Positions 1 through 9,604 of a DNA stretch of 64,000 bases are shown here, piece after piece; the first letter of the stretch is position 1; each line of letters opens with the position of its first letter. The notes beneath the pieces are model-generated. The model had not been told where the DNA came from, searched no databases, and saw nothing but the letters and a program-made list of their open reading frames with translations. Origin of the DNA: Candidatus Babeliales bacterium (lineage in GTDB: Bacteria; Babelota; Babeliae; Babelales; RVW-14); the NCBI GenBank assembly GCA_019749895.1, contig JAIEPG010000002.1:259750-323749 (forward strand), written 5' to 3'. The position numbers and the translations under genes are program-made.

Positions 1-3000
1 GCTAATAAACGCACGGGCTAGAAAGTATAATGCACTCTCTTCAAAATCTTCCAAGCGAACAATTAAGCGTGGAACGCGCAATATTGTTGGGTTGCTTTGA
101 ATAACTTCGGTAATAATATTTTTGGTGAGGTCGGGGTCAGATTTGTAGTCAACGCGTATTTTAATATCAAAGCCGGTGGCAAAGCGCCCTTTGCTCCAGT
201 TATCTACTTTTTTAGCAATTAAATCTTTGTTCGGAATAATCATGGAATGATTGTGAATATTAACAACCGTTGTGGTACGTGCATCAATTTTGTGTACGGT
301 ACCTCGGGCCTTTTCATTATCATCAAGCATGATAAAGTTGCCAATTTCAATAGGTCGTTCGATGAGCACCAAAAAGCCTGCAATGTAGTCGGCAGCCAAG
401 TCTTTTACTGCAAAACCAGCAGCAACCGAGAGTAATGTACCAACGTACCAAAACATGTTTTCAAGATGGATAAACATAAAGCCAAGCACCGATGCTGACA
501 AAATAATTGCATAGTGCAAAATGCGCGAGTAGGTGTTTTGAGCACCTGGTTCAGTTCGTAAAATGTCGAATAATTTGTTTAAAACAAATTTGTGCAAGAG
601 TGATGAGGCAACAAAGCCGCCAACAATAAACAAAATGAGTTCAACAAGTTGTACCAGTCCGAGTTTATGTTCGGCGCCAACTGGGATTACCAACTCGGAA
701 GAAAAGAGGCGCCATAGGTCTGCAGGTGCGTAGGCAAAGCCCCAAATCCGTGCAACTAAAATGAAGGTTACGATAGTTAGTGTTAGAAAGCTGAAAATTA
801 CGACGAAGCCGTAATATGTTTTGGCATGTTCAAATTTGTCGATAATTTCTTCTTCTTCTTCTTTCATAAACAAGAAGACCGAGTACTTACGAATGTAGTA
901 GTGCGTAATAAATAAGGCCGAAATCAGGAGTGCTGTTGAAGGGACTACAAAGGCCAAGAACCATGCCAAGTTGGAATAACCAATGTACGGGTTAGACAAA
1001 ATGAGCAAGCTCATGATAAAGAAAAATACTGGATAGTAGTGCGCGTCAATTTGTTGTTTGATCCAAATCAAGAAGGTATATCGCTCTGGAATAAGGCGTA
1101 ATACGTCTTCTTTACTAAAAAAAAGTAGGACAGTAATAACTAAAACAAGTGAGTAAGCACCAATAAGCACGGCTGGAAAGATGGTTGGTTGGTCTGGATA
1201 ATAACTTAAAAACGCGCGTCTGAGTGGTAACAGCGTTGCTGTTGAATAACAAACAAATGTGATGAGGAGCAAGAAGCGGTCTTGTAATTTTTCGGCAAAG
1301 AAAAAGAAGCTGAGGCGGCGGTTGAGCTCTTTTAAGCTGACTAAAAGCTCGCGTGACAAATAAACAAAAATAGGGATGGTGAGTAAGTAAAACATTGAGA
1401 TATAGTATGGTTTTGCAAAAAAGCTTATGGTAGAAAAAATGAATTTAAAATCAAAAATAATATGCACATAAATAAAGAGCCAACCAAAAATAAGGCCCAA
1501 ATGCTCCAAGCCAAACTTGATGAGCGAGATGGCAATATTGAGCGAGAGAAAGCCTATGTTTTTGCGATCGCCAGTTAAGCGAATAGTGGCACGCTTGAGC
1601 ATGAACTGCAAAATAATTTTAAGACATGCGTAAATAAATAGAAAGAAAAACAAAAAGAAGAAGAGTGCCAAAATATCATAAAAATTTATTGTTTTTATGG
1701 CAGCAAGCAAAACGGAAGGTCCAAGATATTGCGGCGTGTCCCAGAAAAATTCTTTGAAAAAATTTTCTGCTTCAAGTAACGAGCGCTTAAAATCTTCAAA
1801 CGAAATTGCTTTTGGTGAGACTTTCCATAAACCTTCATAATTTTTGCGTCGTTCAATAGTTTCAATAATCAGAGCGTATTGATGGTTGATGTCTTCTTGT
1901 CTGCCAATTAATGCAGAAACAACAACGAGATACTCATTGCTTAAATCAACTTGCTGTTTAAGAAGTTGTTTAATTACTGCCAGGCGTTTGATTATTGTTT
2001 GGAGCGCAAGCGCTTGGTCTTTGAAAAGCGTGTCTTTTTTTTCAAGAAGCTTATTTTTTTCAAGCTTTAAAACTTCTTTTTTGCGGCCAACATCGAGTTG
2101 TTTAATGCTAATCTTTTCCCGCTCTTTTTTGTATTCTTCCAATGTTTGAGCAGCAACATTTTTTAGATTTAAATATTTGTTTAAAAACTCATCAAGATCA
2201 AGCTTTTGTGTAGAAAGCTTATAGCGAATATCGACCAGTTGATATTGCAGATCCTTGAGCTGTGTTGCTTGGGCTGCTAGCAACTTTTTGCCTTCCAGAA
2301 GTTTTATGTCTTTTTCTAAAACCGCATACTGCGTGTTAATGCGGTGTGATTCGCTTTCAGTAAGGTAATAATTAAGGGTATCTTTTTTGTCATCGGGAAA
2401 ACTATTGAGTTTGCGTCTGAAGGTGTCTTGCTGAATACTTAGGCGCCCTTTTTCTGTTTCTTTTGGTTTGATTTTTTTGTCGAGCTCGTCGCGCTCTTTA
2501 CGCTCTTTCTGTTGCGCTTCATCAAATTCTTTTTTTGCAAAATCGACGTCACTGAGTGTTAAAACCAGCAAATCTTCAATAATGGCCAGTGTTTCTTTTT
2601 GTTTGATATGCTGATGTTTAAGAAGGTCTATTTCATTTTCTTTGAGCCGAACTTCTTGTTCAATAAGCTTTATTTTGTTTTCGGTGAGGCTGATTTTTTC
2701 TTCAAGAAGGTTGTTTTCTTGATTATATAAATCTTCGGTGTCCTGAATTGGAATAACTAAAGAATCTTTTTTGTCGCCAACTTTTGCTTCGGCAACCACC
2801 TTGTCGCGTTCTTTTATATTAATTTCAACTTGCTTTTTGAGCGAAGTAATGAGTTCGCGTTCTTTGTTTTTGAGCTTATTAGAATCTTCTTTCTTTTTTT
2901 CTTCTTCGGTTATTTCTTGCCATGTGTCGGCTGCTTGTTTTTGTGCAGTGCGCAGCTCTTGCCACGAATAAACCGTTTTAAGTCCTTGTGCGCGAGGTGT

Positions 3001-3423
3001 TTGCAAAAATTGGAGTGTTTTTTCAAGTACTTGAATATTCTTTTCGTACGTTTCCTCAATATTTTTTAAGGTGTTTTGAATAAGAATAAGATGTTGTTTT
3101 TGATTGGCAAAAACATCCATTTTTTTATTGATATAACTTAAAAATTCGGGCGATTGTGGCGTTGCTTTTTGTTTTTCAAGTTCGGCCATATCTTTGGTAA
3201 TAGCATCAATTGACTGTGCTATTTTCTTGTTTTTTTCATTGTTGGCTTTTTTAAATTCTTCAAGTTCTGTACTAACTTTTTTGTGTTGTTTTTTTTTGGC
3301 GTCTTTTTCCGTTAAAAAAGGAAGGCGCGTTTGTTTTTGTGGCGTAAAAAAATTCATCATTGGACAAAGTGGCGTGTCCAAAAAGATAAACAAAAGCGAA
3401 AGAACAATAATTTTTGCGCGCAT
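1..3423 (-). CDS. Large MscS/MscK-type mechanosensitive channel, C-terminus outside window
   Basis: The reading frame is open from an ATG at 3423 to the window edge (1141 residues visible). It starts with a signal-like hydrophobic stretch (KIIVLSLLFIFLD). A long Lys/Glu-rich, coiled-coil-prone segment of roughly 500 residues follows, then about eight to ten hydrophobic segments. The MscS pore and beta domain lies at about residues 990-1141: AAGFAVKDLAADYIAGF matches the glycine/alanine-rich pore helix, and RTTTVVNIHNHSMIIPNKDLI matches the conserved beta-domain strand. MscK/KefA-type channels have this architecture and open under membrane tension to release solutes. The periplasmic coiled coil is predicted from composition only. 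The gene runs off the left edge, so the cytoplasmic end is not seen. A RecO-like gene lies 14 bases upstream on the same strand. Confidence 0.85.
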   Translation of the reverse strand, partial: MRAKIIVLSLLFIFLDTPLCPMMNFFTPQKQTRLPFLTEKDAKKKQHKKVSTELEEFKKANNEKNKKIAQSIDAITKDMAELEKQKATPQSPEFLSYINKKMDVFANQKQHLILIQNTLKNIEETYEKNIQVLEKTLQFLQTPRAQGLKTVYSWQELRTAQKQAADTWQEITEEEKKKEDSNKLKNKERELITSLKKQVEINIKERDKVVAEAKVGDKKDSLVIPIQDTEDLYNQENNLLEEKISLTENKIKLIEQEVRLKENEIDLLKHQHIKQKETLAIIEDLLVLTLSDVDFAKKEFDEAQQKERKERDELDKKIKPKETEKGRLSIQQDTFRRKLNSFPDDKKDTLNYYLTESESHRINTQYAVLEKDIKLLEGKKLLAAQATQLKDLQYQLVDIRYKLSTQKLDLDEFLNKYLNLKNVAAQTLEEYKKEREKISIKQLDVGRKKEVLKLEKNKLLEKKDTLFKDQALALQTIIKRLAVIKQLLKQQVDLSNEYLVVVSALIGRQEDINHQYALIIETIERRKNYEGLWKVSPKAISFEDFKRSLLEAENFFKEFFWDTPQYLGPSVLLAAIKTINFYDILALFFFLFFFLFIYACLKIILQFMLKRATIRLTGDRKNIGFLSLNIAISLIKFGLEHLGLIFGWLFIYVHIIFDFKFIFSTISFFAKPYYISMFYLLTIPIFVYLSRELLVSLKELNRRLSFFFFAEKLQDRFLLLITFVCYSTATLLPLRRAFLSYYPDQPTIFPAVLIGAYSLVLVITVLLFFSKEDVLRLIPERYTFLIWIKQQIDAHYYPVFFFIMSLLILSNPYIGYSNLAWFLAFVVPSTALLISALFITHYYIRKYSVFLFMKEEEEEIIDKFEHAKTYYGFVVIFSFLTLTIVTFILVARIWGFAYAPADLWRLFSSELVIPVGAEHKLGLVQLVELILFIVGGFVASSLLHKFVLNKLFDILRTEPGAQNTYSRILHYAIILSASVLGFMFIHLENMFWYVGTLLSVAAGFAVKDLAADYIAGFLVLIERPIEIGNFIMLDDNEKARGTVHKIDARTTTVVNIHNHSMIIPNKDLIAKKVDNWSKGRFATGFDIKIRVDYKSDPDLTKNIITEVIQSNPTILRVPRLIVRLEDFEESALYFLARAFIS

Positions 3424-3437
3424 GGTTTTCCTTTTTT

Positions 3438-4082
3438 TTAACTCAAATACATAAATTTTATTGTTTTAAATAAATTAAAACAGGGATGCGTACGAAGATA
3501 ATTTTTTATACTGTTAGTTATGTTACCTAGATCGTTTGAATCAAACAATGCTAAAGTTTGTTTTAATCCTTGTTTAGATTCATGTGCCAGGAGGTTTGGT
3601 AAGATACTGATTATTTCTAAAAGCTGAGCGTTGCGTAAAATTTTTTCGTCGGTGTTGCCTGTTGTGTGCAGCAAGTGCAAAATGCACAGCATTTTTAGGA
3701 GTGATAAATCATTCTGAAAAAGCTCTTTATAATCAAGCACTGACAAATAATGTGCCAAATGCATAAAGTTATTTTCGGCAGGGCTTTGGAGCGGAATAAT
3801 GTAGTAACAAAGCTCCAAAAGATGGTGAACCCAGGTGATGTCATCGTTTGAAGCGATTGACGGCAGTGCCAAGATGGTAACATTGTTGGTACTGTAGGCA
3901 TGTTCGCCTCGCGCTTGGACGGTGAGAGAGACCAGCATGCCGGGCCAGAGTTTTTCGCAAGAGGCTTTATTGTTAACAAAAATGCTTATTTTGCCCAAAG
4001 GTGCCGTAAGTAAAGATATTTTTGGTTGAGAAGGTAAGAACTTTTTAATGACAAAACCAGCAATGGTGGCGTCTTTGGGCAT
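3438..4082 (-). CDS. recO: RecO-like DNA repair protein (divergent)
   Basis: This 214-residue protein looks like RecO, which loads RecA through RecF/RecR and anneals single strands. The N-terminus (TIAGFVIKKFLPSQPKISLL, then a G-K-I-S strand and a 'PG...V' turn at about residues 1-60) fits the RecO OB-fold pattern. The later helical part (LLELCYYIIPLQSPAENNFM, a leucine-rich LHLLHTTG) fits the RecO helical domain. No cysteine zinc cluster is visible, unlike many RecO proteins, and similarity is low, so another small OB-fold protein is possible. The start ATG at 4082 lies in a divergent intergenic region shared with the 3D-domain gene. It probably shares a transcript with the MscS gene. Confidence 0.5.
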   Translation of the reverse strand: MPKDATIAGFVIKKFLPSQPKISLLTAPLGKISIFVNNKASCEKLWPGMLVSLTVQARGEHAYSTNNVTILALPSIASNDDITWVHHLLELCYYIIPLQSPAENNFMHLAHYLSVLDYKELFQNDLSLLKMLCILHLLHTTGNTDEKILRNAQLLEIISILPNLLAHESKQGLKQTLALFDSNDLGNITNSIKNYLRTHPCFNLFKTIKFMYLS

Positions 4083-4273
4083 GGGGCTTCCTTGGGGTGT
4101 TTTTGTGCTACTACTCTCATACTATACCCGCAATCGTATAAAATTGGGCGCTTATTATGCAATATTTGTTATGAATTTTCTATGTTGGCGTACTGGCCGC
4201 TTTTTTTTGAACAAAAAACAAGCAAGCAAAAAGCCTATCTTCTAGCGTTCTTTTTCGGGATAATTCTTAACAC

Positions 4274-4304
4274 TTGACTAAATTATTTACTATTTGGCTA
4301 TAAT
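4274..4304 (+). promoter_or_regulatory. Candidate sigma-70-type promoter for the 3D-domain gene
   Basis: TTGACT at 4274-4279 (5/6 to the -35 consensus) and TATAAT at 4299-4304 (6/6 to the -10) are separated by 19 bases. They lie about 50 bases before the start of the exported 3D-domain gene. The spacer is longer than the usual 17, so activity may be modest. The surrounding DNA is AT-rich, which raises the chance of a fortuitous match. Confidence 0.45.
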
Positions 4305-4352
4305 TTAGTTAGATAGGCTTATAATTAAGTAAAATTTTACAAGGGGTTGGTT

Positions 4353-5522
4353 ATGCTGCATGGATTAATTTGGCTCATGGTAAGTTTGGGGGCGGCCAGT
4401 GTACCCGTTTCAGTACACGGTTTTTGTATCGACAAGCCCCAGGTAATTAAGCGTTTTGATCATGTTCCAGGACAAGATACGCTTGCACAGGTAATTAAAA
4501 AGTCCTTTGCTCCTGTTGCCGAACCATTAGTTGGTAGAGTTACGGTGCTTACTGATCCAATTTCATTGCAAAGGGCTGCTCAAGATACACTGACGTATAT
4601 GGAAAAGTATGCGATTACACATGCTAAGTTGTTTGGTTCGCCTGCCTTTGCCAGTCATGTTGCATCGGCCAAAAAAGCACAAGAAACCTTGAGTTATCTT
4701 GTGCAGCTTATTGAGCAGGATAAAAAAAAGGGTGTGTTTAGAGTGTGTGACCCTAAATTTTTGAATAAAAATTTTTCTTTTCATCGGTGGTCTGGCGATG
4801 CCGGTGGGGCTAAGCAAGATGGCGACTATTTTATGTTAGACGGAAAGAAGAATTTTACGCACGAAGTTGATGGTAAAATTAGATTAACACATTATGCCAT
4901 TTATAACTTTTCGGGTAGTTATGTAAAAACTAAAGAGCATACGCATGCATTGTATGGTTTGACCAGTGAGGCTATACCACCCTGCTCAAAACATGAAATT
5001 TTTGCAGGAGCATTGGAAGCTGATGAATATAAAGATGTTGTTAAGCCTCTTGTTTGGTTTACCAAAAAAGCTGTGAGTGAAGCCATGATGCAGGGAACTA
5101 TTGTGGCACATATGCCAGATGGCCGTCAGCGTGTGTTTATGATTCATAAAAATAATAAAATACGCTATCAAAAGAAGCTTAAGCGAAGCGGCAAAAACCA
5201 AACCTATTGGTTTTTTCAAGAAGCTGATGCACAAGCCGCGCCAAAATATATTAAAAAATTTAATTATCGAGCTAATGTTGTTTTTGCTGGAGATATAAAA
5301 ACAATTGGGTTAGGTAAGCTAATTGCCATTAATTACACAAACACGCTTACTGGCAAGCGAGAAATTCGTTTAGGGGTATTGGCTGACACGGGTGGTGCGT
5401 TTACCGATAATCTTTATCAACTCGATCTTTTTGCCGGTATTTACAGCAGTAAGACGGCGCTTTATTTTCATATGAAGCAAATGCCTAATGTGACCGAAGC
5501 CTTTATTTTGTCTAAAAAATAA
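4353..5522 (+). CDS. Exported 3D-domain protein, MltA-like putative lytic transglycosylase
   Basis: The protein has 389 residues. A signal peptide (MLHGLIWLMVSLGAASVPVS) is followed by a domain ending in LADTGGAFTDNLYQLDLFAG near residue 350. This matches the 3D (three-aspartate) barrel of MltA-type murein lytic transglycosylases, where the first Asp of D-T-G-G-A is catalytic. An upstream 'LTHYAIYNFSGSY' segment resembles the MltA 'LTGYYEP' entry motif only weakly. If active it would cleave peptidoglycan strands in the periplasm. ATG 4353 is chosen because AAGGGG lies six bases before it; an in-frame TTG at 4347 is too close to that site. A strong bidirectional terminator follows. Confidence 0.55.
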   Translation: MLHGLIWLMVSLGAASVPVSVHGFCIDKPQVIKRFDHVPGQDTLAQVIKKSFAPVAEPLVGRVTVLTDPISLQRAAQDTLTYMEKYAITHAKLFGSPAFASHVASAKKAQETLSYLVQLIEQDKKKGVFRVCDPKFLNKNFSFHRWSGDAGGAKQDGDYFMLDGKKNFTHEVDGKIRLTHYAIYNFSGSYVKTKEHTHALYGLTSEAIPPCSKHEIFAGALEADEYKDVVKPLVWFTKKAVSEAMMQGTIVAHMPDGRQRVFMIHKNNKIRYQKKLKRSGKNQTYWFFQEADAQAAPKYIKKFNYRANVVFAGDIKTIGLGKLIAINYTNTLTGKREIRLGVLADTGGAFTDNLYQLDLFAGIYSSKTALYFHMKQMPNVTEAFILSKK

Positions 5523-5534
5523 GAAATTAGTTGT

Positions 5535-5565
5535 AAAAAAAGCCCCGAATTTCGGGGCTTTTTTT
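5535..5565. terminator. Bidirectional intrinsic terminator
   Basis: An A-tract, a GC-rich stem (AGCCCCGAA pairing with TTTCGGGGCT, almost no loop) and a T-tract form a symmetric hairpin. It sits between the convergent 3D-domain and bamA genes and can end transcription from both sides. Confidence 0.9.
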
Positions 5566-5584
5566 AGTTTTAGATCAGGAATTT

Positions 5585-8011
5585 TTACCAGGCATAGTTC
5601 ATCGTCAAATGAAATTCATGTGCCGATTCATTTTGACTCTTTTTGCGATCAAGCTTGAAGCCCCAGTCGATCTTTGCAGGGAATGGGTTAACCAAATTCA
5701 AACCAAAGCCAACTGAATGGCGAGGCTGAAACTTGTCGCGCTTGATGTAGGACGTATCAGGAATGTCGTTTTTTGGGGTGTCCCAACCGCAACCAGCGTC
5801 GTAAAAGAAATGTGCTTTCATTGAATAGTCTGGGATAAGAGGAAAAATAAGCTCTGTGCTAAACAAGAAGGCATTTTGTGCGCCTAAAGGACTACCTTCT
5901 GAAGTGTCGCCAGCTTCTTTCCATGCTGGGCCTGCGCCACCAAATACGTGACCACGAATGGTGTTTTGACCGCCCATGTGGAACAATTCTTTGTATGGTG
6001 TAAGTTTTGTGTGGCCGCCTAGTGAGCGAACGGCACTTAAGCGCATTTGTGTGCCCAGTACTAAGGTATCTTTGCCAATCAGTGCTGTGTAACAGCTGGC
6101 GTGAGCTTCACCCTTTAAGAATGCAAATTCGTCATTTAAACCAGGGAGCGCTGTTTTGGTGGTGATAGTAAGCTTGTACCCTTCGTTTGGATAAATCTGA
6201 TGATTACGCGTGTCTTTGATCAAATCAAGGCCTAACCAATTGAGCGTTCCTTCTTGGAAAGAACGGTTTACGATAGGCGCAAACGTTGCGTCAGTAGTGG
6301 TAATTTTGTTTTTGTTGCGAATATTTTCTATACCAATATCCAGCAAGAGCTGCAGGCGCTTGTCAATTTGTGGCATTCTGAAGCCAAACCGTGTATGTCC
6401 GCCGGTTACAATTTGGACCGGTGAACGGTTAAGGCTGCGCCATTGTTCGTATTCGTCCCAACGTTTATAAAAGTAAAACGCCCCAGAAATATTGGAATCA
6501 AAAAGATAGGGATCTATAAAACGCAATTCAAATTTTTGAAAACGTCGTCTGCTTGCTTGCACTAAGCCGCCAACTTCCCAACCAAGTCCAAACAAGTTGC
6601 TTTTTTCAAGAACCAACATGCCGCGCAGCGATGGGCGTGGGTTAAAGCGGTCGGTACCGTAACTCATTTGGAAGTTAAAGCTACCGGTTTTTGCTTCGCG
6701 TACGTTCATTTCAAGATCTGCTAATTCGTCGGTGATGCGGTGAATTTTCCAGTTTACGCCATCGCGTTCAAAAAAGCTTAAGTATTCAACGCTTGCTTTT
6801 GAGCGCGTTAATTTTTTAGACGTAATCATTTCGCCTTCAACAAGGTCCAATTGGCGGCGAATAACCTTGTCTCGTGTAGCATGGTTACCGGTAATTTCTA
6901 TGCGATTAACATACATTTGTTTGCCGCGGTCAACGTTGAAAACAATAGCAACTTCTTTGGTATCTTCATTTGGCTTAACTTGTGGATAGACGTCAGCAAA
7001 AATATAGCCCTTTTCTCCCCATAGCTCGCGCAGCTTTCCAATCGTTTTTATCAATTTTGATTGAGAAAATGGTTCGCCCTCTTTAATGTCTATGTAAGGC
7101 TTTAACTCATCGTCTGAAAATACTTCATCGCCATGTGCGCTTACTGAGCTTACCGTAAACAAGTCGCCTTCGCTGATATTAAAGGTAATCGAAACATCCC
7201 GTTTATTTGGTGAGAAGTCGACGTCGGTTTTCGTTACTTTTGCAGTTAGATAACCATGATCGCGATAGAAATATTCAATACGGTGCTTGTCGGCATCGAG
7301 TTGCTCTTCGCTATAACTTCCCGCTTGGTCCATAAAGCCCAAGAGCCAGTTTTCTCGCGTGAATAATGGTTTATTGAGTCGGTTAGCAGCTATTTTGTCG
7401 TTACCTTTAAAGTTAACAAACTTAACTGATGAGGTAGGGCCTTCGTGAATAGTCAGCTCTGCCGTCATTTTATTAGGATTTTTTTCGTTGGGTGTCAGTT
7501 TGGTTTCGATAGTTACAAAGTGCTTATGTTCTTCAACATACATTTTTTTAATTTGTTCGCAGATTCCTTTGAGCGTTTCTTCATCGATGGCAGTTATTTT
7601 TGCGCTATCGATTTTTTCTTTAATTTTTTTTGTTTCAAGCTTTTTATTGCCTTTGATGTGCAAATCTTCTAAAAGCTTCTTTTCTTCAACAGTAACAATC
7701 AAAACCATTGATTCACTATCAATTTCTTCGCCCTCCAGCTTTATTTTTCTGAAGTGGCCCAGGGCGTAGAGGTTATTGATGGCAAGTTCACTTTTTTGAG
7801 CATCAAAAACATCGTTAACGCGGTAGGGAATACTGTTCAGAATAAGCTCTTGTTTTACCGTTTTGTTGCCTTCAACGATAATTTCTTTGATAGTATAAGT
7901 TTTCGTAGCATGTTTGCTTGGGCCGTGTGCGTACACTTTTTGCGTAGTGATTGGGCAAAAAAATGCAATAAGAGCGCTTACTACAAACATCCTCGACATG
8001 CGAGAAATCAT
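5585..8011 (-). CDS. bamA: Outer membrane protein assembly factor BamA (Omp85)
   Basis: BamA inserts beta-barrel proteins into the outer membrane. The 808-residue protein has a signal peptide and five POTRA repeats, each with the signature 'x-x-G-N/D' strand (IIVEGNKTV, LHIKGNKKL, FVNFKGNDK, VSAHGDEVF, IEITGNHAT). A C-terminal barrel follows, with TIRGH about 120 residues from the end at the place of the V/I-R-G-F lid motif, and a terminal aromatic signal (NYAW). The start ATG at 8011 is preceded by AAGGAG at eight bases; the frame is open for 22 more codons upstream but without a ribosome site. The length matches family norms. Its presence shows a real outer membrane. Confidence 0.95.
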   Translation of the reverse strand: MISRMSRMFVVSALIAFFCPITTQKVYAHGPSKHATKTYTIKEIIVEGNKTVKQELILNSIPYRVNDVFDAQKSELAINNLYALGHFRKIKLEGEEIDSESMVLIVTVEEKKLLEDLHIKGNKKLETKKIKEKIDSAKITAIDEETLKGICEQIKKMYVEEHKHFVTIETKLTPNEKNPNKMTAELTIHEGPTSSVKFVNFKGNDKIAANRLNKPLFTRENWLLGFMDQAGSYSEEQLDADKHRIEYFYRDHGYLTAKVTKTDVDFSPNKRDVSITFNISEGDLFTVSSVSAHGDEVFSDDELKPYIDIKEGEPFSQSKLIKTIGKLRELWGEKGYIFADVYPQVKPNEDTKEVAIVFNVDRGKQMYVNRIEITGNHATRDKVIRRQLDLVEGEMITSKKLTRSKASVEYLSFFERDGVNWKIHRITDELADLEMNVREAKTGSFNFQMSYGTDRFNPRPSLRGMLVLEKSNLFGLGWEVGGLVQASRRRFQKFELRFIDPYLFDSNISGAFYFYKRWDEYEQWRSLNRSPVQIVTGGHTRFGFRMPQIDKRLQLLLDIGIENIRNKNKITTTDATFAPIVNRSFQEGTLNWLGLDLIKDTRNHQIYPNEGYKLTITTKTALPGLNDEFAFLKGEAHASCYTALIGKDTLVLGTQMRLSAVRSLGGHTKLTPYKELFHMGGQNTIRGHVFGGAGPAWKEAGDTSEGSPLGAQNAFLFSTELIFPLIPDYSMKAHFFYDAGCGWDTPKNDIPDTSYIKRDKFQPRHSVGFGLNLVNPFPAKIDWGFKLDRKKSQNESAHEFHLTMNYAW

Positions 8012-8134
8012 GAACTTTCTCCTTGTGTAGCCAGAATGGTGTTTCATTTTTTTATTAGTGATTACATCCTTAGACAACTAGGAATTCATGATACAATGTG
8101 GATAAAAAAAAGCTATTATTTTTTCTGTCCAATA

Positions 8135-9604
8135 CTACATGAGATGACGATAAATGGCCTCAAAGCCTGTTGGCTCAGACAGATCGGGTGGTTCCCATTT
8201 TTTAAATTCTTCTTTTATTGCTTCAATTAAACTCATTGGCATACAGATGCTACTTTCAGAAAATGTTTGCTGATGCCGGTGAAGCACGATGTGCAATAAA
8301 TTATTTTTTTTACTGATATTAATGTCGACATCAGTGAGTGTTGGTTTTTTTCCAAGAACATTGAGCAGCATTGGCATAAGGACCACAGCGGGCAGTGGTG
8401 AAAGGAAAAAAGTGTTTGGATCATTATCTGCTGGTTTCCAGGTTATAAACCACAATTCTTTGTGTGTTGGATCTTTAGTTTTTCGTGTAAAAATACTACT
8501 TAGAGCTTCTAGCCACGATGATTTTTTTCCTTCTGTTTGCGGTTGTTCTGTTGATTGACGATCACACATAATTTTTACTTGTGTAATCTTTTTTGCTGCC
8601 TTGTTGATAATTGATGTGTGAAAACGCTGGTTGCTGTAATATTGCTTGGTGGTAAACCAATCGATTTGTTGGATAATATCTTCTGACGAGTAGAAGTTAT
8701 AAATTTTCTTAAAAATATTTGAAAGAGCAAAATATTCAGTTTCAGGTTGAATTGGGGTTCCCAGCAAAATGAGCTCATCAACAACTAAATTTTTGTTAGT
8801 TGGTAGGTAATCGAAGAGTTTTTGGCCTTTTTTACTAAAAGCATTTTCTTGAGTTGGCAACTGGTTAATAAGTAAAAACATCTCTTTAAGTGACTCATGT
8901 TCTTCATAAATGGGAGAAAATGCTTGCTCAGGCTTGTAAGAGCTGGCGTTTAAGATCTTTGCAATACCGCCAAGGTTAAGCGATAGGTTGCCGCCGTGAC
9001 TGTGAGCAATAATTCTAATATTTACTTTAAGGCCTTCTTTGCTTAATCGTTCTTGTTCTTCGGCCAAGCTGTTATAAAAACGAATTGCTTCAGAGCGTCT
9101 GCGCTGTTGGCTCATCAGTCCGCTCCAGCCAAAAGTATAAAAAAGATTTTTTTCTTTGCCTGCGGTCGCATGCTGGGCAATTGTTTCGTAAGCTTGCGAT
9201 AAAGGAAATGCGGCAAAGCGGTCGCTGGTTGAAAGATTAACATCAAGGGTTGTTGGTATTGCTACCAGGCCGCGATTTAAAATAAATTGGTCCTTAAAAA
9301 AATAAGGATCTTTGCGCATCTTTTTATTTACCATACGGTAGCGACTATCTTTTAGATCATCGTCCAAAACCTTTTTTGCGCTTAAAAGGCTCATGAGAGA
9401 GCCAAAGGTGCCGTGCACAAATACCGTCATCCAGGCTTCTTCTTGAGCTATGAGTTGTTCTGGAGGTGTTAGAGGCTTTCTTTTGTGCAAGAGGCTTCGT
9501 AGTTTAAGCAAGGCATTGTTAATATGGAGGCGCAACGGTTTGTGGGTTATAGCAAGCCCCAGCAAACTTGCTAGTACAAGAATGACAATAAACGTGCGGG
9601 ACAT
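8135..9604 (-). CDS. Membrane-anchored alpha/beta hydrolase, lipase-like
   Basis: An N-terminal hydrophobic anchor (TFIVILVLASLLGLAITH) precedes an alpha/beta-hydrolase domain. The oxyanion strand is MTVFVHGTFGS near residue 60 and the nucleophile elbow is IIAHSHGGNLSL near residue 200, giving a Ser in an A-H-S-H-G-G context (the G-x-S-x-G position with Ala first). Substrate cannot be read from sequence; secreted lipases and esterases are the closest pattern. It probably faces the periplasm. ATG 9604 is used; a GTG at 9619 is an equal alternative, and neither has a clear ribosome site. It lies upstream of bamA on the same strand, with a 123-base gap. It is about 489 residues, long for a simple esterase. 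Confidence 0.6.
   Translation of the reverse strand: MSRTFIVILVLASLLGLAITHKPLRLHINNALLKLRSLLHKRKPLTPPEQLIAQEEAWMTVFVHGTFGSLMSLLSAKKVLDDDLKDSRYRMVNKKMRKDPYFFKDQFILNRGLVAIPTTLDVNLSTSDRFAAFPLSQAYETIAQHATAGKEKNLFYTFGWSGLMSQQRRRSEAIRFYNSLAEEQERLSKEGLKVNIRIIAHSHGGNLSLNLGGIAKILNASSYKPEQAFSPIYEEHESLKEMFLLINQLPTQENAFSKKGQKLFDYLPTNKNLVVDELILLGTPIQPETEYFALSNIFKKIYNFYSSEDIIQQIDWFTTKQYYSNQRFHTSIINKAAKKITQVKIMCDRQSTEQPQTEGKKSSWLEALSSIFTRKTKDPTHKELWFITWKPADNDPNTFFLSPLPAVVLMPMLLNVLGKKPTLTDVDINISKKNNLLHIVLHRHQQTFSESSICMPMSLIEAIKEEFKKWEPPDLSEPTGFEAIYRHLM

Noticed and set aside
4048-4245. Possible 65-codon gene in the recO / 3D-domain divergent gap
   Set aside because: It overlaps the recO start in antisense and has no ribosome site.
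7754-8230. Open frame of 158 codons overlapping bamA 5' end on the plus strand
   Set aside because: It spans bamA signal peptide and POTRA1 and the hydrolase 3' end in antisense, with no ribosome site.
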